Of a stretch of DNA of 18,731 bases, positions 1 to 8,677 are shown piece after piece (within the stretch, counting starts at the first letter, position 1; each line of letters starts with the position of its first letter). The notes beneath the pieces are model-generated. The model worked only from the letters and a program-made list of their open reading frames with translations, was not told where the DNA came from and did not search any database. Source of the DNA: Bordetella parapertussis (lineage in GTDB: Bacteria > Pseudomonadota > Gammaproteobacteria > Burkholderiales > Burkholderiaceae_B); the NCBI GenBank assembly GCA_945883615.1, contig CAMCYB010000035.1:1-18731 (forward strand), written 5' to 3'. A program made the position numbers and the translations under genes.

Positions 1-1
1 A

Positions 2-148
2 GGGCGCAGTACCCTGATTCGGGGTGCTAAACGGGCTAAAATGCCCAAATATCTGTCCATATTGGGCAAAAAAGTAAATATTATTGAATCAGTAAATTTC
101 TACCGCGGAAATTTCCGCTTTAAACCGACTTATTCAGACCTTCCCTAG
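2..148 (+). CDS. Possible C-terminal end of a gene entering from the left
   Basis: One frame is open from the window edge to a TAG at 146-148, giving about 48 residues that are basic and end in YSDLP. No family was recognised. An open run of this length can arise by chance, so the call rests only on the open frame and on the absence of another gene in the first 190 bases. A perfect palindrome (105-118) lies inside it and would be coding if the ORF is real. Sequence to the left of the window would decide. Confidence 0.25.
   Translation, partial: GRSTLIRGAKRAKMPKYLSILGKKVNIIESVNFYRGNFRFKPTYSDLP
105..118. repeat. 14-bp perfect palindrome
   Basis: GCGGAAATTTCCGC is a perfect inverted repeat with no spacer, about 74 bp before the start of the DMT exporter gene. 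The position and symmetry would suit a dimeric regulator's operator, but there is no run of T after it to make a terminator. It may equally be an incidental part of the partial reading frame that spans it. Confidence 0.35.
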
Positions 149-191
149 CTAGACAGAATAGTTTGATGCACAAAGCTGATAAAGTAGCCGC

Positions 192-1118
192 ATGAACAAC
201 AAAAAAAACATCACGTGGGCAGAACAGTTTAATCAGCGCCCTTGGTGGGTCGATTTCATATTACTTAGCGCAATTTGGGGCTCATCGTTCATGTTTACCA
301 AAATTGCAGCACAAGATATTGGTGCCATACCGACAGCGTTTTGCCGCGTGGCTGTTGGTGCTTTATTTTTATTACCCTTATTGGTTTTAAGACATCAAAC
401 CACCCTGCTGAAACAACACTGGAAAAAAGCTTTTGTATTAGGTATTTTTTACGCCGGCATTCCCTTTACGGCCTATAGCTTTGCTTTAATGACGATATCA
501 ACGAGTACGGCTGCAATTGTCAATGCAACCACGGCATTATTTGGTGCGCTGATTGCTTGGTTGTGGCTGAAAGAAAAGCCAGGTCTAAGTCGCTCTATTG
601 GGTTGGTCTTAGGCTTCACAGGCGTAAGTTTATTAGCCCTGCAAAATGCACACGCCGCGCCAGCAGAAGCGTTGGCGGCACAGCTTATCGGTATGTTAGT
701 TTGCTTGTTGGCGCCCTTGTGCTATGGCTTATCAGCCAGCTACACCAAACTATATTTCACAAACATTCCCGCTTTAGTATCGTCAACCGGCAGCCAAATT
801 GGGGCCACACTATTCCTCGCACCTTTTGCCATGTTATTTTGGCCAGATCACGGCATGCAATTAAGCACTATTGGCTCATTATTGGCATTAGGTATTGTGT
901 GCACGGGTTTAGCCTTCATCATGTTTTTTCGAATTATCGCCTTAGCCGGCCCAAGTAAAGCATCAACCGTTACTTTTGCAGTACCCATTTTTGCCGCGTT
1001 TTACGGCCTTACATTCTTAAATGAAACCATCACCCTCACCATGATGCTCTGTGCCGTTGTGATCTTGGTTGGCATCAGTTTATCAACGGGTTTGGTGCGA
1101 CTACCTGGCAAGCGTTAG
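192..1118 (+). CDS. DMT superfamily (EamA) transporter
   Basis: A 308-residue, very hydrophobic protein with two EamA repeats of roughly five membrane helices each, the usual length and layout of the drug/metabolite transporter superfamily. The first repeat begins around residue 20 with the family-typical motif IWGSSFMFTK, and the second begins around residue 165. A lysine/arginine-rich end (LPGKR) follows the last helix. The family sits in the inner membrane and exports amino acids, nucleosides or other small metabolites; the substrate cannot be read from sequence. The ATG at 192 was chosen because the first helix follows soon after it, although the upstream Shine-Dalgarno is weak. The gene stands alone and converges on the O-antigen-ligase-like gene. 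Confidence 0.9.
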   Translation: MNNKKNITWAEQFNQRPWWVDFILLSAIWGSSFMFTKIAAQDIGAIPTAFCRVAVGALFLLPLLVLRHQTTLLKQHWKKAFVLGIFYAGIPFTAYSFALMTISTSTAAIVNATTALFGALIAWLWLKEKPGLSRSIGLVLGFTGVSLLALQNAHAAPAEALAAQLIGMLVCLLAPLCYGLSASYTKLYFTNIPALVSSTGSQIGATLFLAPFAMLFWPDHGMQLSTIGSLLALGIVCTGLAFIMFFRIIALAGPSKASTVTFAVPIFAAFYGLTFLNETITLTMMLCAVVILVGISLSTGLVRLPGKR

Positions 1119-1174
1119 TTTCTTTTAAAGTTGTGAAGCTAATATGTTTGAACAAGCCCTTACGGCTGAGCGAT

Positions 1175-1262
1175 GCGTTGTCGCACTGGTGCAAAACAAG
1201 TTAATCATTTGAGCGTTGTCGGGCGAGCGCACTACAACCTAATCAGTTAAGCGTTGTCGTGC
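1175..1262. repeat. 38-bp imperfect tandem repeat overlapping a gene end
   Basis: The 9-mer GCGTTGTCG occurs at 1175, 1213 and 1251, exactly 38 bp apart each time. Units 1175-1212 and 1213-1250 also share a TAATCA-containing tail; the segments 1202-1224 and 1240-1262 match at about 19 of 22 central positions. The third unit is partial and overlaps the last codons of the - strand O-antigen-ligase-like gene, whose stop codon is at 1243-1245. The array fills most of the 124-bp convergent gap and looks like old tandem duplication of the gene's 3' end. Confidence 0.6.
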
Positions 1263-2481
1263 TTTTACGCAATGCAGCCTGCAAGTACACCATAAAAAAA
1301 ATTAAGAAATACGTAAAAAAATGTGGCAGTATGGTGTATGCCATGCCCAGTACAGCATAGAAACTGAGCAAAATAATGGGTTCAGACTGCTGCCAGGTTT
1401 TTTTAATTTTAAAGCCAGTCGCCAGCCATAAAAGATAAATTAAAAATAGACTTGTCCAGACAAACCCATTCTTCAATACGCTATCAATGTACATATTATG
1501 CGTGTCGCCTGAGGGGTAACCAAAAGCCTGCAGCTTCTCACGATCACTTTGTTCGATGGGCATATCTTTAAAAAACGCTATTTGCATCGGGCCGTAACTT
1601 TTTCCACCCGCACCAAAAAGAAACGTCATGGGTTCATTTTTCATAAAAAAAACAGCATGATTAAAGCCTACATTCCATAAGTTTAATCTGACCCAATAAT
1701 CGTTATTAGTGACGTCAGTAATGCTTTGTATACGATTGTAAAAGTGATCTACATTATCTTTAAAAATCGTCATTGAAAATGTCATCGCAACTACGGCCGC
1801 TAAAATTGCGTTAATGACCATGCGCTTTGTGAGCTTAAGCGTGAGCAAATACAAAATTAACACCACAACACTTGCCAGTAACGGAATACGGCCGCCTGCC
1901 CATATCAACTGAAAAATCGACATGCACAAAGTAGCGATGATGATGAGCTTTGTTTTTAATGTAAAAACTGTGCTTCTCATGCTGACGACTAAAAATACAA
2001 AAAATAAACCTAATAGCGCGTCCCACGTGCCTTGAGGCCATGTACCTTCAATGCGCGTAATATTTCCGATCTGGTCCCATTTTTTAAAAATAGTTAAAAG
2101 TGACGCGACCCAAAACCCTGCGATAACGCTGTAAAACGCTAATTTTTTATTATTCTCGTTTTTAAATGCGATGATCAAAAACCCAATGACTAAGAGAAAT
2201 AGTGTTTTTCGAGCGGCCCACAACAGATCATCAATCTCTTGCATCGCAATAAAAGCCGTATCGATTCCAATAGCAAACATGACTACGCTGACAACCGCAA
2301 TATTTGAATTCAAATATTGATGTCTATATTCTTTATTGTTAAAAAAACAGATGCAGGTGTAAACAATAATTAATGCAGACGAAACATAAATGCCCGGCTT
2401 CCAAAGAAAAATTGAAACGGCAAATAAAACAACCAAAAAGCTTTCTGTCTTTTCAGCAAGCATAGCTGTTTGCCTAGTCAT
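1243..2481 (-). CDS. O-antigen ligase family (Wzy_C) membrane protein
   Basis: A 412-residue protein with about ten to twelve predicted membrane helices and a longer periplasmic loop at roughly residues 240-335. Features typical of the WaaL/Wzy_C family are the GGRIP segment after a helix (about 196-200) and a THNMYIDSVLKNG motif (about 327-339) just before the next helix, carrying the conserved His of the large loop. Members transfer O-antigen or other undecaprenyl-linked glycans to lipid A-core, or polymerise them, at the periplasmic face. Ligase and polymerase cannot be told apart here. The gene lies 44 bp downstream of the 2OG oxygenase gene in the same direction, so co-transcription is likely. 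An internal Met at residue 7 is an alternative start. Confidence 0.8.
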   Translation of the reverse strand: MTRQTAMLAEKTESFLVVLFAVSIFLWKPGIYVSSALIIVYTCICFFNNKEYRHQYLNSNIAVVSVVMFAIGIDTAFIAMQEIDDLLWAARKTLFLLVIGFLIIAFKNENNKKLAFYSVIAGFWVASLLTIFKKWDQIGNITRIEGTWPQGTWDALLGLFFVFLVVSMRSTVFTLKTKLIIIATLCMSIFQLIWAGGRIPLLASVVVLILYLLTLKLTKRMVINAILAAVVAMTFSMTIFKDNVDHFYNRIQSITDVTNNDYWVRLNLWNVGFNHAVFFMKNEPMTFLFGAGGKSYGPMQIAFFKDMPIEQSDREKLQAFGYPSGDTHNMYIDSVLKNGFVWTSLFLIYLLWLATGFKIKKTWQQSEPIILLSFYAVLGMAYTILPHFFTYFLIFFMVYLQAALRKSTTTLN

Positions 2482-2525
2482 TTAACACCCTAATATTAAA
2501 TTCAAAGATCATCACAATGATCTTG

Positions 2526-3362
2526 TTAAAAATCTGTTTTGTTCGACGTCACTTTACGTGCAAGTCGTTTGAGTCTCTTCAAAAATGTTTTATTTTTTGC
2601 AACACTCGCTTCTTGCTCTTCTTTTTCATTTCTTGCACGAAAGTCGGTGCCTTTGTCAGGCAACTCTTCGTAAACATGTTTTGAAGCTGTGTAGTAGTAG
2701 AGCGCTACAGAGCGTCGGGTTCTTTCGGGTGGGCACGTTAAGGCATCAGGGTGACCATGAAACGAATTGGCATCTGTGTTGAAGACGACACACCGATTAA
2801 ATACGGGCAAAATTTTATGAACAGGTTCACTCATGTCTGTTTTCCACAGCTCTAATTTACCGCCATATTCATCTTGCCAGTCTTTATTAAGATAAACCAA
2901 CAAATTAAGTCTGCGTGCTAAGTGAAGTTTTTTATGTATTCTGAAATCAGCATGAACACCGAGCTTCCCACCCCTCGTTATTTCATGGTAGCCCGCGCCT
3001 TCAAAATAGGGGCCTGAAATCAGACCTTCAATACCCGTCAACCCTTCTAAAAATTGCAAAAAGGGCGCCGAATTAAAAAACATAAATATTTCAGTGGCTC
3101 GCGACTTACAGAAATAGGGGCTAATTTGTCGCTTATTAAACTCATAGTAACCATCAAATATTTTATCTTTTCGCAAAGGATGTTCTGGAAAGTTAGTCAA
3201 CAAATCATGAGTCAATGTTTCAGGCAACAAATGATCTAAAACAATATGAGGAAACGGGTTGTTTGATGTGTATTGAGAAGCGTATTTTTCTCCAACTTTT
3301 TTGGCGCTTTTAGGGTCTAAAAAAATACCGTTTTCTAAATGAATAGGCAAAAGACTAGTCAT
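2526..3362 (-). CDS. 2OG-Fe(II) oxygenase (prolyl 4-hydroxylase-like)
   Basis: A 278-residue soluble protein with no signal peptide. The double-stranded beta-helix core carries an iron-binding H-x-D at His137 and Asp139 (GVHADF), a distal His at 202 in SFHGHP, and a 2-oxoglutarate-binding Arg near residue 217 in RRSVALYYY. All expected ligands are present, so it should be an active Fe(II)/2-oxoglutarate dioxygenase of the PF13640 type that hydroxylates a substrate while releasing succinate and CO2. The substrate is unknown. Homologues often sit in polysaccharide or LPS loci, and here the next gene 44 bp downstream is the O-antigen-ligase-like gene, which suggests a glycan or envelope role (inference). 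The C-terminus is Lys/Arg-rich. Confidence 0.85.
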   Translation of the reverse strand: MTSLLPIHLENGIFLDPKSAKKVGEKYASQYTSNNPFPHIVLDHLLPETLTHDLLTNFPEHPLRKDKIFDGYYEFNKRQISPYFCKSRATEIFMFFNSAPFLQFLEGLTGIEGLISGPYFEGAGYHEITRGGKLGVHADFRIHKKLHLARRLNLLVYLNKDWQDEYGGKLELWKTDMSEPVHKILPVFNRCVVFNTDANSFHGHPDALTCPPERTRRSVALYYYTASKHVYEELPDKGTDFRARNEKEEQEASVAKNKTFLKRLKRLARKVTSNKTDF

Positions 3363-3447
3363 ACATGCTACCTAAATAAAAGATGGGAATCATTATGTCC
3401 AAAACGTGATTTTTAATGTCACATTGTGATTTTACCCGCACAGGGCA

Positions 3448-4803
3448 TTAAACCTTGATCTGCATCGTAGCGGCCGCCGCCAATCGAGTCTGCCCAAAAA
3501 AACGCCAAACTAGCACGACTGACGCAAGCCCTAAGGCTATGACAAAACCCGCCCAAACGCCAGCGGGACCCATACCACCATGGTGTGCCAGTAACCAGCC
3601 AAGCGGCATGCCGATCACCCAATAGGTCGTTAACGACACCGTAGCCGGAAAAGCCGTATCAGATAGCCCGCGTAACGCACCCGTCATGGTTGATTGCACA
3701 CCATCCATCACTTGAGAAAAAGCAAAGACAAAAAAGATGGTGGCAGCAATCTTGATCACTTCAAGGTCTGATGTAATTAAGCCTGCAATATTGCGACCAA
3801 ACAGAGCAAGAATGATCGCGGCCGAAGAAAGCCAGGCCATAGCCAGAGCCAGTGCCGCCCACGTAATCGGGCGTAATGCGTCAGTATGACCCGCCCCACG
3901 TTCTTGAGCGACCCGAATCGCGACGGCCCCTGAAATACCAAGCGGCAACATATATAGAAGCCCTCCGACAGACATCGCCACTTGGTTCGCTGCGAGCGCC
4001 ACGGCGCCAAACGTACCAATCATGAGCGTTGCCACCGCCATCGCCCCCGTTTCAGCGACATACATCAAGCCCAGCGGTGCGCCTTCACGAGCCACCAAAA
4101 CGATCTCAGCACGAGAAATTTTGGCACGTAAGCGTATTTTTCGCGTCGACTTTGCATGTTTCCAAAAAAACCATGCGGCTACCAGTGCTAACGATTCAGC
4201 CGCTAGCGATGCGATACCCGCACCCGTCAAGCCTAGTTGCGGTAGAGGGCCGACTCCCCATATTAATGAATAATTTAGTGGAATATTGATCACCACGGCC
4301 AAGAAAGCGAAGCTCGCACCCAACCAAGGTCGATCGATCGCCTCAAAAGTTATTTTGAAAGCCATGAGAATAGAAAAAGGCAACATCACAAAAGAAATGG
4401 CCACCCAGTAGGGAAACATGACCGCCAACACCTCGGCAGGTTGACCCAAATAGGGTAGAAGCAACCAAACCAACAACATAACAGCTGTACTGCATATGCC
4501 AACTATTGCACCCAATGCCAAACCATTACGCAAAATCACTGGAATACGTCGCCCATGACCTGCACCGTGCGCTGTGCCAACATGCACTGACAAAGCTGAA
4601 AGAAGCCCATAAATTGCCGCATACATGATGATCGCCACAGCATTGGTAACGCCCACTGCCGCGAGTGGAAGCACCCCAAGTGGAGCCAACATAATTGAAT
4701 CGGTTACACCCAGTAAAGTTGACGCACCGAGCCCCGCAACAATAGGCACAGCCAAAGCCAAAATCGCAGGTATTTCACGGCGTGTAGCACTAAAAGCAGT
4801 CAT
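3448..4803 (-). CDS. MATE family efflux transporter
   Basis: A 451-residue protein with about twelve membrane helices in two similar MatE halves, the standard length for NorM-type multidrug and toxic-compound exporters. The N-terminal region (AVPIVAGLGASTLLGVTDSI) matches the usual first-helix pattern of the family, with a small-residue/Asp motif. These inner-membrane antiporters expel cationic drugs or metabolites using H+ or Na+ gradients. The 85-bp gap to the downstream oxygenase gene leaves room for a separate promoter, so operon membership is uncertain. Upstream (4804-4972) the minus strand shows TTGACA at 4884-4889, a perfect -35 hexamer, but no convincing -10 at the right spacing. Confidence 0.92.
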   Translation of the reverse strand: MTAFSATRREIPAILALAVPIVAGLGASTLLGVTDSIMLAPLGVLPLAAVGVTNAVAIIMYAAIYGLLSALSVHVGTAHGAGHGRRIPVILRNGLALGAIVGICSTAVMLLVWLLLPYLGQPAEVLAVMFPYWVAISFVMLPFSILMAFKITFEAIDRPWLGASFAFLAVVINIPLNYSLIWGVGPLPQLGLTGAGIASLAAESLALVAAWFFWKHAKSTRKIRLRAKISRAEIVLVAREGAPLGLMYVAETGAMAVATLMIGTFGAVALAANQVAMSVGGLLYMLPLGISGAVAIRVAQERGAGHTDALRPITWAALALAMAWLSSAAIILALFGRNIAGLITSDLEVIKIAATIFFVFAFSQVMDGVQSTMTGALRGLSDTAFPATVSLTTYWVIGMPLGWLLAHHGGMGPAGVWAGFVIALGLASVVLVWRFFGQTRLAAAATMQIKV

Positions 4804-4972
4804 TTTGATCTCTGATCTTTGGAGCGAGTTACTTATTTATCACCAAAAACTCTGCGTGATCAGTTGTTTTATTAAAGGTTAATTGTCAACTATAGCCTAA
4901 GGAATACTCACAGATTCAGATCGTTATTTTTAGCGAGCTAACTCAATCAAAACCATATGCATGTATTATTTT

Positions 4973-5578
4973 TTAGTCTTTTGACAGCGATTGCTTGAAA
5001 AAAAGCTTCGAAATTAAAATGGCAAGAAGATTCCAGCCGGGCAAAAAATACGCTAAAGCAAGTGCGATCGACACGCTTATTAAAACCATTTTAAAACTGT
5101 GCAACTGACTTTCAATTTCAATCTGACTCACTTCACTGGCAACCAATTGCTTACTTTTTTTAATGTGCAAGACTTGAAAATAGCCAAGCAGGCATAGCAG
5201 CCACAGATTTCCTGTGTAAATTAAAAAGGCAAGGGGCTCAGTGTAATACTCACCAACCAATGAAGTCGTAAAGGGCAGCAGGCAAATTAAAGCAAGGTGA
5301 ATAAACTCAAGTTGAATGTATGTATTGCCAACATGATTAAAACACTGAATTAACCTGATTCTCACTTGCCAGAAAATGACGATGACCCAAAAACTTAATA
5401 TCCAGGTGAAGAAATTTGATATCTGGTCATTCAGGGCGTCTAAGAAAACAATATGCGTCATACTACCCACTGGTAGTTTGAGATCTAAGACTAATAACGT
5501 AAGCGCCACAGCGTAAACGCCATCAGTAAGCGCTTCAAGACGATTCTTTGGAAACCACTTCGTGATGTCTTGGCTCAT
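4973..5578 (-). CDS. TMEM175 family potassium-channel-like protein (DUF1211)
   Basis: A 201-residue protein with about six membrane helices, the normal size of bacterial TMEM175 proteins. The first helix begins with the family signature region RLEALTDGVYAVALTLLVLD (residues 13-32). In characterised members this is RxxxFSD; here Phe is replaced by Leu17 and Ser by Thr18, while Arg13 and Asp19 are kept. Bacterial homologues form tetrameric K+-permeable channels in the inner membrane. The gene is 38 bp downstream of the VWA open frame and in the same direction. A 169-bp gap separates it from the MATE gene. Its physiological role is not evident from context. Confidence 0.85.
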   Translation of the reverse strand: MSQDITKWFPKNRLEALTDGVYAVALTLLVLDLKLPVGSMTHIVFLDALNDQISNFFTWILSFWVIVIFWQVRIRLIQCFNHVGNTYIQLEFIHLALICLLPFTTSLVGEYYTEPLAFLIYTGNLWLLCLLGYFQVLHIKKSKQLVASEVSQIEIESQLHSFKMVLISVSIALALAYFLPGWNLLAILISKLFFKQSLSKD

Positions 5579-5616
5579 ACTTATTTATACATATTTATTG
5601 TTAACCATCGTTGAGC

Positions 5617-6654
5617 TTAAGTACTGTAACGCCGAAACCAAAACAGAGATAACGCTGACGCAATGAGCACGAGTAAGGCACTTAGCACGGCAAACAGAGC
5701 CGAAACCTCTGTCTGTGAGCGTTCTAATTCAAACTTTGTAGTCAACTGCTCATAAATGCCCGCAAGCTGTTCAGCATTTTCTGCTTTAAAAAACTCGCCT
5801 TCGGTTAAAAGTGCCATCGTTTGCAACGTGCGTTCATCAACTGCGGCATAAAACGAACGATCAAACCCAGGTATAAAACCATCTGGCGTACCAAAAGCGA
5901 CGGTGTAGACTCGCACACCCAATTGAGCGGCCAGTTGCGCCGCAGCAATAGGGTCTGGCCCTGTCGTGCGACGGCCATCAGAAATCAAGACAATCGCACC
6001 TGATTGAAAAGACCCAGGTGGTACGGGTTTTAAGTTAAAAAGAGCAGAATCTTGAGAGGGTTGATTGCGCGGTGAAGCGTTAAAGCCATAAATTAAAGGC
6101 TCTATGTCTAACTCAAGCTCTGGCCTCAGCACCGCTAACGCTAAAAGTAAACCACTACCCGTGGCCGTAGCCCGTTGAAGACGAAATCGATCGACTGCTG
6201 CCAATAATTCTTCACGGCTATCTGTCACGCGCTGAGCCACCTGAGCCGTACCTGCGAACGTAACTAAGCCTACTCGAAAATCGTTAGGCAGTTCAGTAAT
6301 AAACGTTTTAACGGTAGATTGTGCCGCTTTGATTCGGCTGGGCGGCACATCATCGGCCAGCATACTAAGCGAGACGTCGACAGCAATGACTAAAGTACGC
6401 GTGTCAGACGGCAAAACTATATTTGCTGTGGGGCGCGCCAAACCCAATACACCGACCGCTACAGCCAACAGCATTAAAACTGGGGGTATATGGCGGCGCC
6501 AGCCCTGCCGCGCCGTCAAAGCGCGGTTCACCAAAAGCAACGAAGAATAAGCAAACGCATCGCGGCGGCGGCGTTTTAATAGCCAAAGGTAACCGGCCAC
6601 CAAAGATGGCACGATTAGAAAACCCCACAGCGCTTGAGGCCAAATAAAGTGCAT
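5617..6654 (-). CDS. BatA-like VWA domain membrane protein
   Basis: A 345-residue protein if started at the ATG at 6654. That start was preferred over an upstream in-frame ATG at 6693 because the protein then opens with MHFIWPQALWGFLIVP, the pattern of the Bat family and of the paralogue at 9640. It has two N-terminal membrane helices (about 7-26 and 58-73), a periplasmic von Willebrand A domain with a complete MIDAS start (DVSLS, Asp93/Ser95/Ser97), the downstream VLISDG strand, and a C-terminal helix before a basic tail (FRRYST). VWA proteins of this type bind divalent metal and partner proteins in MoxR/DUF58 complexes. It is divergent from the protease-MoxR operon with only 61 bp between starts, so the two units probably share a control region. 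Confidence 0.85.
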   Translation of the reverse strand: MHFIWPQALWGFLIVPSLVAGYLWLLKRRRRDAFAYSSLLLVNRALTARQGWRRHIPPVLMLLAVAVGVLGLARPTANIVLPSDTRTLVIAVDVSLSMLADDVPPSRIKAAQSTVKTFITELPNDFRVGLVTFAGTAQVAQRVTDSREELLAAVDRFRLQRATATGSGLLLALAVLRPELELDIEPLIYGFNASPRNQPSQDSALFNLKPVPPGSFQSGAIVLISDGRRTTGPDPIAAAQLAAQLGVRVYTVAFGTPDGFIPGFDRSFYAAVDERTLQTMALLTEGEFFKAENAEQLAGIYEQLTTKFELERSQTEVSALFAVLSALLVLIASALSLFWFRRYST

Positions 6655-6715
6655 ATAAAGAACTTCAGCGTTAAGATTACCTAACTGTATCACCGCTTTC
6701 TGGTCTTGAGGTCAT

Positions 6716-7627
6716 ATGAAACGTGCCACGCTTTACAGCCGCTCAACTCGATCAGCTTCAGTCACGCCATCGACCCCCAAAAAACAGGCTGAAGAACCTG
6801 CTGCCCGCCCAACCCTTGTTGAAGCATCGGGGTGGTTATTCAAGGTATTTAAAAAACCCCTTGTTCTTTTATGCCTTGGTGTTGTAGTGGGTGCTGCGCT
6901 CGTTTTACAACTTACACCTAAGGCCATTACCGAACCTCCTTTAAATAAAGCCAATGTTGAATCAATTGTGCTTGAGACCTTGGCTACCAAGTCTCTACCC
7001 GCGCGGGCTGCTCAAGTGGCTGCTACCGTGGCGCCGTCAATCGTCAGTATTAGAACTTTAGACAGTGAACCGCCACCCCCGAACCAAATTAGTGAAAGCG
7101 GCAAAGGAGCAGGCTTTGTTATCAAAGAAGATGGCACCATACTTACTAACCATCACATCGTGGCTGGCGCCAAGCGCATTGAGGTGACCTTTGCTGATGG
7201 CACGGTTTCACCTGCACAAGTGATTTCAGCACAACCACAGCGCGACTTGGCCTTGTTACAACCCGCCCGTATTCCCGAAGACTTACCCGCCGTCACCATG
7301 GCGGCTGCGGGGCAACTTGCGCCGGGCGACTGGGTTATTGCTGTAGGCTTCCCATTTGCGATGGGCTTATCGGTTTCAGCAGGCATTGTCTCAGGGCTTA
7401 ACCGCAGCTTCCCCATTCCAGGGCGCGAGCCCCTAGAAGGTTTAATTCAATTTGACGCCGCGGTTAACCCAGGCAATTCAGGCGGCCCACTTCTTAACCA
7501 AAGCGGTGAAGTTGTTGGTGTTGTCACGGCCTTATTCACGCCTTCACCCGACGGCACCTTTGCAGGCATTGGCTTTGCCATCACGATGGATAGCGCAGCC
7601 AACGCAGTCGGTATTCCACCTTTCTAA
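6716..7627 (+). CDS. Membrane-anchored trypsin-like serine protease (HtrA/DegS-like, no PDZ)
   Basis: A 303-residue protein with a basic cytoplasmic N-terminus (1-47), one membrane helix (about 48-66) and a periplasmic trypsin-fold domain. The catalytic triad is complete: His147 in TNHHIV, Asp177 in RDLALL and Ser255 in NPGNSGGP. The chain stops right after the protease domain, so the PDZ domain of DegS/DegP is absent. A GAGG Shine-Dalgarno at 6708-6711 supports the ATG at 6716. The moxR-like gene starts 18 bp after the stop, and a VWA gene diverges upstream. This suggests the protease works with, or is controlled by, the MoxR/VWA assembly (inference). A role as an envelope-stress or quality-control protease is plausible but not shown. 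Confidence 0.88.
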   Translation: MKRATLYSRSTRSASVTPSTPKKQAEEPAARPTLVEASGWLFKVFKKPLVLLCLGVVVGAALVLQLTPKAITEPPLNKANVESIVLETLATKSLPARAAQVAATVAPSIVSIRTLDSEPPPPNQISESGKGAGFVIKEDGTILTNHHIVAGAKRIEVTFADGTVSPAQVISAQPQRDLALLQPARIPEDLPAVTMAAAGQLAPGDWVIAVGFPFAMGLSVSAGIVSGLNRSFPIPGREPLEGLIQFDAAVNPGNSGGPLLNQSGEVVGVVTALFTPSPDGTFAGIGFAITMDSAANAVGIPPF

Positions 7628-7645
7628 ACAGAGTGCACATAACCC

Positions 7646-8677
7646 ATGAACCAAGACCCTATTTGGCAAGGCCAGCAAAACCATGATGCGGTTAAAGAGT
7701 CAGCAGCAATCATGGAAAGCGTGTTGTATGAAGTCAAAAAAATTGTTGTCGGTCAAGACCATTTTTTAGAACGCATCTTAATTGCCATGCTTGCCCGCGG
7801 CCATTTGTTAATCGAAGGTGTACCAGGGCTTGCCAAAACACTGACTGTCAATACGCTGGCAAACGTTGTTCAAGGCCGTTTCAAGCGTATTCAATTTACA
7901 CCCGACCTATTGCCCGCCGATCTGATTGGCACACGCATTTATAACCAAAAAACCGGTGACTTCAGCACCGAGCTTGGGCCTGTTTTTGCTAACTTACTGC
8001 TTGCTGATGAAATCAACCGTGCGCCCGCCAAAGTGCAAAGCGCCCTACTTGAAGTCATGCAAGAGCGACAAGTCACTATTGCAGGGCAGAGCCATCGCGT
8101 ACCCGAACCCTTTTTGGTGATGGCCACACAAAACCCCATCGAAAGTGAAGGCACATACCCCCTGCCCGAGGCCCAGGTTGATCGCTTTATGATGAAAGTA
8201 CTGGTTGGCTACCCCAAACCTGAAGAAGAATTTGTGATTGTTCAACGTGCGATTGGTCAAACCATTGAGTTGGTGGCGCGCACCACCACAGATCAGTTAG
8301 GTCAATTGCAAGCACAATGCCATCGTGGGTTTGTTGATTCAGCCCTTGTGCAATATGCCGTTGATCTTGTAAACGCCACACGCCAACCCCAACGGTTTGG
8401 GTTGTCTAATATAAGCGATTACATTATGTTTGGTGCGAGCCCCAGAGCCTCGATTAACTTGGTGCAAGGGGCTCGTGCATTGGCTTTCTTGCGTGGCCGA
8501 GCCTACACCACACCCGAAGATCTGATCGATATTGTGCCTGACGTCTTGCGTCATCGCATCATGCTTTCTTACGAAGCCATTTCTGACAACATCAACACTG
8601 ATGCATTGATTCAAGACATTCTTAAAGCGGTACCTGCACCGACCAAACCATTACAGAGTCATGTTCAAATTCCTTAA
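7646..8677 (+). CDS. MoxR family AAA+ ATPase
   Basis: A 343-residue cytoplasmic ATPase of typical MoxR length. Walker A is GVPGLAKT (58-65), Walker B is LLLADE (117-122), and sensor 1 Asn is in ATQNP (about 160-164). A conserved TYPLPEAQVDRF block follows at 170-181, and the C-terminal lid carries SPRASINL with its sensor-2 Arg. MoxR proteins act as chaperone-like ATPases that remodel or load cofactors into partner proteins containing VWA domains. The neighbours fit: a DUF58 gene overlaps its end by 17 bp and a VWA gene follows, all on the same strand, with the protease gene 18 bp upstream. Confidence 0.95.
   Translation: MNQDPIWQGQQNHDAVKESAAIMESVLYEVKKIVVGQDHFLERILIAMLARGHLLIEGVPGLAKTLTVNTLANVVQGRFKRIQFTPDLLPADLIGTRIYNQKTGDFSTELGPVFANLLLADEINRAPAKVQSALLEVMQERQVTIAGQSHRVPEPFLVMATQNPIESEGTYPLPEAQVDRFMMKVLVGYPKPEEEFVIVQRAIGQTIELVARTTTDQLGQLQAQCHRGFVDSALVQYAVDLVNATRQPQRFGLSNISDYIMFGASPRASINLVQGARALAFLRGRAYTTPEDLIDIVPDVLRHRIMLSYEAISDNINTDALIQDILKAVPAPTKPLQSHVQIP

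Noticed and set aside
557..958. A 133-residue + strand ORF inside the DMT exporter gene
   Set aside because: It is an out-of-frame shadow of the transporter, whose own frame gives clear membrane helices.
1175..1262. Integron attC-like sites (GTTAAGC followed by GCGTTGTCG)
   Set aside because: The matching RYYYAAC partner boxes and the folded site layout are not present, and no integrase is visible.
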